Part shown: positions 59,167 to 64,000 of the stretch, one piece after another
How the letters are laid out: the number at the start of each line of letters is the position of its first letter
How positions within the stretch are numbered: position 1 is the stretch's first letter
Notes under the pieces: model-generated
Told to the model about the DNA's origin: nothing
Databases searched by the model: none
Seen by the model: the letters and a program-made list of their open reading frames with translations, nothing else
Made by a program: the position numbers and the translations under genes
Origin: Diphasiastrum complanatum
Lineage: Eukaryota; Streptophyta; Lycopodiopsida; Lycopodiales; Lycopodiaceae
DNA: 64,000 nt
Assembly: GCA_029204225.1 (NCBI GenBank)
Contig: CM055105.1
Span: forward strand, 14,732,147 to 14,796,146
Direction: 5' to 3'

Positions 59167-61044
59167 ACAAAACTGAAAACTGAAAACATTGGATGAATAT
59201 TGTAAATTGCCAATTCTCTAAACTATAGCAGATAAAGGTTTGGGCAGTGGATACATGCAATCTGAGTTCTGGAAAAACCTTCTTCAGTGCATAGCTTGAA
59301 GTTTGCCTGTGGGAAGTGGCCCTGTGTTGAGAATAATGAAAGCAAGCTATCATCTTTTCAAGTTCATTTCTCTAGTTACAGTGAGATGGATGAGTGAAAA
59401 ACAGATATGTTGCTAAGTTGGAACTCCTACAAAACACCAAATGCTTGTCAAATTCTGCAATTGTGTCTTATGTAGAAGAAGGGTAACCTATGAACAAGCC
59501 TTGTATCCTCCTTGCAAACTTGTTCTTATCCTTCTGTGATCTCTGGACAGCCGTTAAAAGTAGTTAGTCAGCTGGGACTATCTATTGTGTGGATTAAACT
59601 GTTGCAGACAGTACCTTTGTAATGAGTTTCCTAGTTGCCAGGAAGGTAGAACAAATTCGTCTATTCAAAAACATTTTTTAGTAACAGACTGGAAACAATT
59701 TAGATCCTCAGTGAAGGCTGCAGGTGGTGTACCAATAGATGAACCTGCAAATGCGTTCTTTGGAAACTTATGGCAGCTAGGGACAGTGTGGGCTGTTTGG
59801 AGTTTCATTAGGCATTGAAGCCATTGAATGGAAAAATGGATCGGAAGCTGCGATTGAAACAGATTAGAAGCAAGCCGATTAGGTGTGCTTTCTCACCTCT
59901 TCTTGCATTGAGGGAGGTCGGATAGGTGAGAGAATCAACTGGTGGGCCGTAGCGCCACGATGCTCTCTCTCTTTCCCTCGTTCTCTATAGCTTTGTGGAG
60001 CCTCTTTTTTCCTTCGATGATGGCGGTTGTTGCACGGCTATGGTAGGGACCTGGCTAATGCAAAACCTTAGGGTTTTTTTTCAATTAAGGCATGTGTGAC
60101 ATTTTGGGACCTACGTTTTTTCCTTTTGAGCATGTGTTCTTTTTTTTGTTAAAGTTGATGCTTGTTGTAGGACAACACTTAGTGAATTGCATGAGTGTCT
60201 GCACCTATGCTTGTTGCATGTCGGTCGACCAAGGGTTTCTAAGGGCTTGTTATTGGGTAACTTTAAAGTTGATTTCGGAAGTGGATGCGAAATCAACTCA
60301 GAAAATTAAGTTACTAGCACCCAAATGAGAAATCTCGGTTCCTTGGTGCACGGTTGTTATTGCTATAACCCTGGTTTTTTTATATTGCTTCCTTGTATGG
60401 TAGAAGAAATTTTGTTTTTTCTTCTCTATGAACAATATGCATGTACAAGGCCTTATCAACTTGACAGTTACTGATAAGCCAATTTTTGTGGAACTTTGGT
60501 ACCGTTGTTTTGTGTCAAGCTGTATTAATCAGTCTGAATTTTGCTAAACCGATCTTGACAAAACAATGGTAGTGGTACGGTTCTCAGGCATGTACCCGGT
60601 AAAGGGATTTGACTTGGTATTATGCTAATTATCCACTTAACTCTGGAGTGGTATTCCCAGTTAGTTGAGTTAAATGATATTTTTGGTTCTTCCTTTTGGA
60701 CTTTGTGGTGCACCGATCGGCTTATCCTAAATGATTTTGATCTTTAGGATTGGACAAACTAAAGCTTTTGAGATACTTGTTAAAGTGTATAAATGGAATA
60801 AAGATCATAATATTTGGTGGTAGCTGTATATACGATAAAAGTTAATTGTATTGAATATCATAAAAGGTTACCTGGATCCAAATTTTATGGATTCTCCATT
60901 AGGTTCAGACAAATTTAACGAAGTAATACTTAAGCTAGTGTAGTCAAAGGGGTGATAACCTAGGATTTACTTGTGTCAAAGGAGTTTTTGGTGTCTTTGC
61001 TGATGATTTTTTTTGGGTGACCAAAATATCTAAGGGAGCAAGAA
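59167..61044. other. No gene firmly recognised
   Basis: The best frame (59585-59818; KHFLVTDWKQFRSSVKAAGG, NAFFGNLWQLGTVWAVWSF) looks protein-like but is short and unassigned. The rest has T-rich runs and short frames. Possibly unique host DNA, since nothing here recurs in the window. Confidence 0.35.
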
Positions 61045-62318
61045 AATGAGAGAATTCTTATTTCTCTTGCTTGTTTTTTCAAGTGGAAGGTGTTTCAATT
61101 AGATGTATCCAATGCTTTTCTAAATGGTTATCTTGAGGAGGAGATCTATATGGAACAACCTCAAGGATTCATCAAGGATGAGTCCAAAGTGTGCTTGCTC
61201 TTCAAAAGTCTTTATGGACTCAAGCAAGCACCAAGATCATGGTATTCAAGACTTAACTCTTTCCTTATCTCACTAGGATTTACTCTTAGTGACTATGATC
61301 CTTCCATGTATCTAAAGTTTGTTGATAGCAATATTGTCATTCTTCTAATTTATGTTGATGACATTATTCTTTGTGGAAGTTGTATCAAGCTAGTTGATGA
61401 AACCAAGCTAGCACTTGGATGTGAGTTTAAAATGCAAGATCTAGGAGAGATACATTACATCCTAGGCCTAGAAATTGATTTTTATGAAAATCATGTCTTT
61501 ATATGCCAATCTAGATATGCTCACTCTATGTTGAAAAAATTTCATATGGAAAATTCTAAGAGCATAGATACTCCAATGGAGCAAATTGTAAAAGATCCTA
61601 ATAAAGGTGATGAAAGATCCTTTGAGGACATCACACTTTTTAGGAGTCTTGTAGGCTCCTTGATTTGGCTTACCATTACTAGGCCCGATCTTAGTTTTTG
61701 TGTGCACAAATTGAGTCAATTTATGCAAGAACCTAAGATCCATCATTGGAAGATGGCCAAGAGGATTTTAGGATATGTATCTTCATCTTGTGATTATGGT
61801 CTACTCTATAAAAAGTGAAGATCTATCCATTATTGGCTACTCGGATTCGGACTTTGCAAGTGACAAAATGGATCGAAAGTCTATTAGTGCATACACTATC
61901 TTTCTTGGAGGCAATCTAATAACTTGGCTTTCCAAAAAAGCAAGATACTATATCTCTCTCTTCATGTGAGGCCGAGTACAGAGCACTCACTACAACTACC
62001 AAAGAAGTGCTTTGGATCAAGAGGTTATTAATGGAACTAAAGTGCATCAAGGAGGATGATCTACCAATGATCAAGTGTGATAACATCTCGGCCCAAGCTC
62101 TTGCCAATAATCCCATATTTCATGCAAGAAGCAAGCACATAGAAGTGGCACACCATTTTGTGAGAGAAAAGCTTATTGGAGGAGAAATCTATTTGGAGCA
62201 TGTCAACTCGTCCTCTTGTATTGCCGATCTACTCACCAAGCCTTTGAGCAAAAGTGCTTTCATCAAGCATAGATCTAATCTTGGAGTTATATCAAGATCA
62301 ATGCTCAAATCTTCATAG
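61045..62318 (+). pseudogene. Ty1/Copia RT and RNase H, 3' half
   Basis: The frame is already open at RILISLACFFKWKVFQLDV. RT: VSNAFLNGYLEEEIYMEQP, SLYGLKQAPRSWY, LIYVDDIILCG (about 61345-61380), LGEIHYILGLEI. RNase H: GYSDSDFASDKMDRKS, SSCEAEYRAL, IKCDNISAQALANNPIFHA, LADLLTKPL-like (here IADLLTKPLS). Frameshifts at a short A-run near 61815 and at about 61965. All RNase H acidic residues are kept. The 5' part of RT is absent, and the start lies exactly where the minus-strand Copia half at 24078 ends in domain terms. Confidence 0.92.
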
Positions 62319-62338
62319 ATAATTTTTTAGGAGGAGTG

Positions 62339-63074
62339 TGAAGAATTGAAAAAGATTATCTATGTTAGATATAGGGGTCTTATGTTTTTTACATCAAGCA
62401 TCTAGGTGTAGGATGTTGATAGGAATAAATTTGGCATAGATGGCAAATTATGCATTTCCACTTGTAATGCCACTATTGAGCCAAAATAGAGTAAGAGACT
62501 AAACACTTGCTAATTAGAGTGTAGACAAGTGTAAAGTTTTGGTTTGATGAATTCCAAGAGGTCCAATAGGATATAGAGGTGGAACCTTGTGAGGTCCAAT
62601 AGGAAATTGAGGTGTGCTTGAATATAGTCCAATAGAATTAAGAGGTGCATAGATCAATGATCCAATAGGATCAAGAGGTGACAAAATGTGGTCCAATCAT
62701 AGTTAAGCATAGTGGTAGCTCGTGGACCTACTAGTATCATTGTACTCCTCATTTTGAAATTAATTGATTTGGTGATTTCATGGATTTTGTGAGTTATTGG
62801 ATTTCTAGCTTTCTCTCTCTACCCGAGAGCTCTTGATGCATTTTCTCTCTCTCTACTCGAGGAGAGCAGCTTGTTTTTACTTAGATTATTTTTGAATACT
62901 TCCCACACGTGTGAGTGAGAGTTGGAAGTGATTGAATGCATGTAGTAGTGTGTTTTTGCCATAGGATACAAGATTGATCTTGAATCTCAATCTAGTCTTG
63001 ATCTTGGTGCATCAACACACCTTAGGAGATCACAAGTACATGTAGTGGACAGTCCACACGTGTGAAAATCAACA
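62339..63074 (+). mobile_element. 3' LTR of the Copia element
   Basis: Follows the polypurine tract TTTTTTAGGAGGAGTG; runs TGAAGAATTG ... AAAATCAACA (736 bp). Its final 214 bp match 27547-27760 at about 98-99%. The 62540-62700 part holds a tandem GTCCAATAG-rich stretch. Confidence 0.88.
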
Positions 63075-64000
63075 ATAAATGTGGGATTAAAAGGCAATTT
63101 ATGCAAGCTCATACTCCTGCTCTCAATGGTGTAGCTGAGCGCAAGAATCGTACGATTGTGGAAAGTGCCAGATCTATGCTAGCTGTGATGAAACTACCAA
63201 AACATTTTGGTCAGAAGCATGTAGCATGGCAGTCTATCTTCAAAATAGAAGTCCGACCATTGCCATACCAAAGATAACACCTGAGGAATCATTCACGAAG
63301 AAGAAGCCAAAGGTGAACCACTTCCGAATCTTTGGATGTAAGGCCTTTATACACATTCCTAAGGAAGAGAGACGTAAACTTGATATCAAGTGCATATTCC
63401 TAGGATATGATGATCGTTTGAAGGGCTATAGATGTTTTGATCCAGTCGAAAACAAAATCCATATAAGCCGTGATGTTATCTTTGATGAATCCAAGATGTA
63501 TGAAGATGAGGATGCTGAGAAGATAGACACATCTAGTGGGAAAGATGGTATCGTGAGGATACAACTTTGTGATGATCCATCCGTTGACCTTCCGAGTGAT
63601 GACATGAGGATACATCTCAAGATACTACTACTCAACCTAAAGAAACAGGTTGGAGAGGTAGGGACAAACCTTTTGGTGCAAGAAGGATTGAAGTTGCAAG
63701 TGACAAACACAAGGAGAAGGATGTACCGTGGGATACATTTTCACCAAGAAGCCGATCACCTGACAGAAAGCTCCCTAAGTGGGTTTGAGAGATTGTTGGA
63801 GACCCGCGACATAGATGACTTTCCAGGATCATCTAACCAAGGAGAGCCTACGAAGATCACACAAGAGAGAAGATACTACCTGAAAGGTATGAAGCAATTA
63901 TGCTTCCTCTTATCTAGCATTATTCAAAGCAAAGAACCTTCGACTTATGGTGAAGCAAAGGATGATGACATTTGGGTCAAGGCCATGGGAGAGGAGATGG
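63075..64000 (+). pseudogene. Another Ty1/Copia pol: integrase C-terminal half, runs off the window
   Basis: CGIKRQFMQAHTPALNGVAERKNRTIVE keeps the catalytic Glu. A frame change near 63225 leads to LQNRSPTIAIPKITPEESF, KVNHFRIFGCKAFIHIP and FLGYDDRLKGYRCF, then the acidic linker before RT. Its left edge is the end of the LTR at 63074, so the upstream Copia element probably inserted into it. A different family from that element (GVAERKN against GVAKRKN, distinct linker). Confidence 0.85.

Noticed and set aside
24037-63074. Endogenous pararetrovirus
   Set aside because: All RT-bearing pieces have LTRs, primer-binding sites, integrase or Copia/Gypsy domain order; no movement or coat protein motifs were seen.

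Overview
The window looks like nuclear DNA of a land plant with a large, repeat-rich genome. It carries Ty1/Copia and Ty3/Gypsy (chromovirus) retrotransposons primed by initiator-Met tRNA sites, CACTA/En-Spm DUF4216 and DUF4218 gene pieces, Helitron 3' ends, short 90-115 nt AT-rich GT-AG introns, and extreme (GA)n/(GT)n microsatellites. I cannot name the species. No complete, intact host gene was recognised; almost everything recognisable is mobile DNA or decayed coding sequence.

Layout. 0-1.4 kb: minus-strand decayed ORFs. 2.0-2.45 kb: a roughly 420-bp hairpin built from short palindromes. 2.6-7.6 kb, the most unusual locus: a plus-strand gene whose C-terminal part looks like a ParB/sulfiredoxin-like domain, then head-on a minus-strand two-exon gene for a beta-class amino-methyltransferase (N4-cytosine/N6-adenine type). 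The two are separated by inverted copies of a composite (GA)n/(TG)n repeat, and the block ends in a Helitron-type 3' terminus at 7633. 7.6-14.4 kb: Helitron derivatives, microsatellites, unassigned AT-rich DNA. 14.4-17.1 kb: a divergent, frameshifted histone H3-like reading frame (-) opposite an unknown multi-exon plus-strand gene. 17-24 kb: LTR fragments, a long inverted-repeat element and a second array of short palindromes.

24-27.8 kb holds the 5' half of a Copia element (-); its 3' half lies at 61-63 kb on the other strand, as if a ~37-kb inversion broke one element inside its reverse transcriptase. 27.9-38.3 kb is a nest of GC-rich Gypsy LTRs (two families, here called G1 and G2) in both orientations, including a 729-bp palindrome. 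38.3-39.85 kb is a (GA)n/(GT)n array. 40.3-53.2 kb is a tandem triplication of a CACTA-plus-Gypsy composite (period 3430 bp) whose middle unit is a mosaic of its neighbours. 53.3-54.4 kb is a second copy of the 9.6-10.8 kb Helitron derivative. 54.4-58.6 kb is a chromovirus with RT, RNase H, integrase and chromodomain but no gag. The right edge (63.1-64.0 kb) is the integrase region of another Copia element.

Best candidate for something undescribed: the ParB-like plus amino-methyltransferase locus, a bacterial-style pairing inside a plant repeat. Next are the mosaic triplication, the divergent H3-like frame, and the palindrome-built hairpin whose motif recurs 18 kb away.
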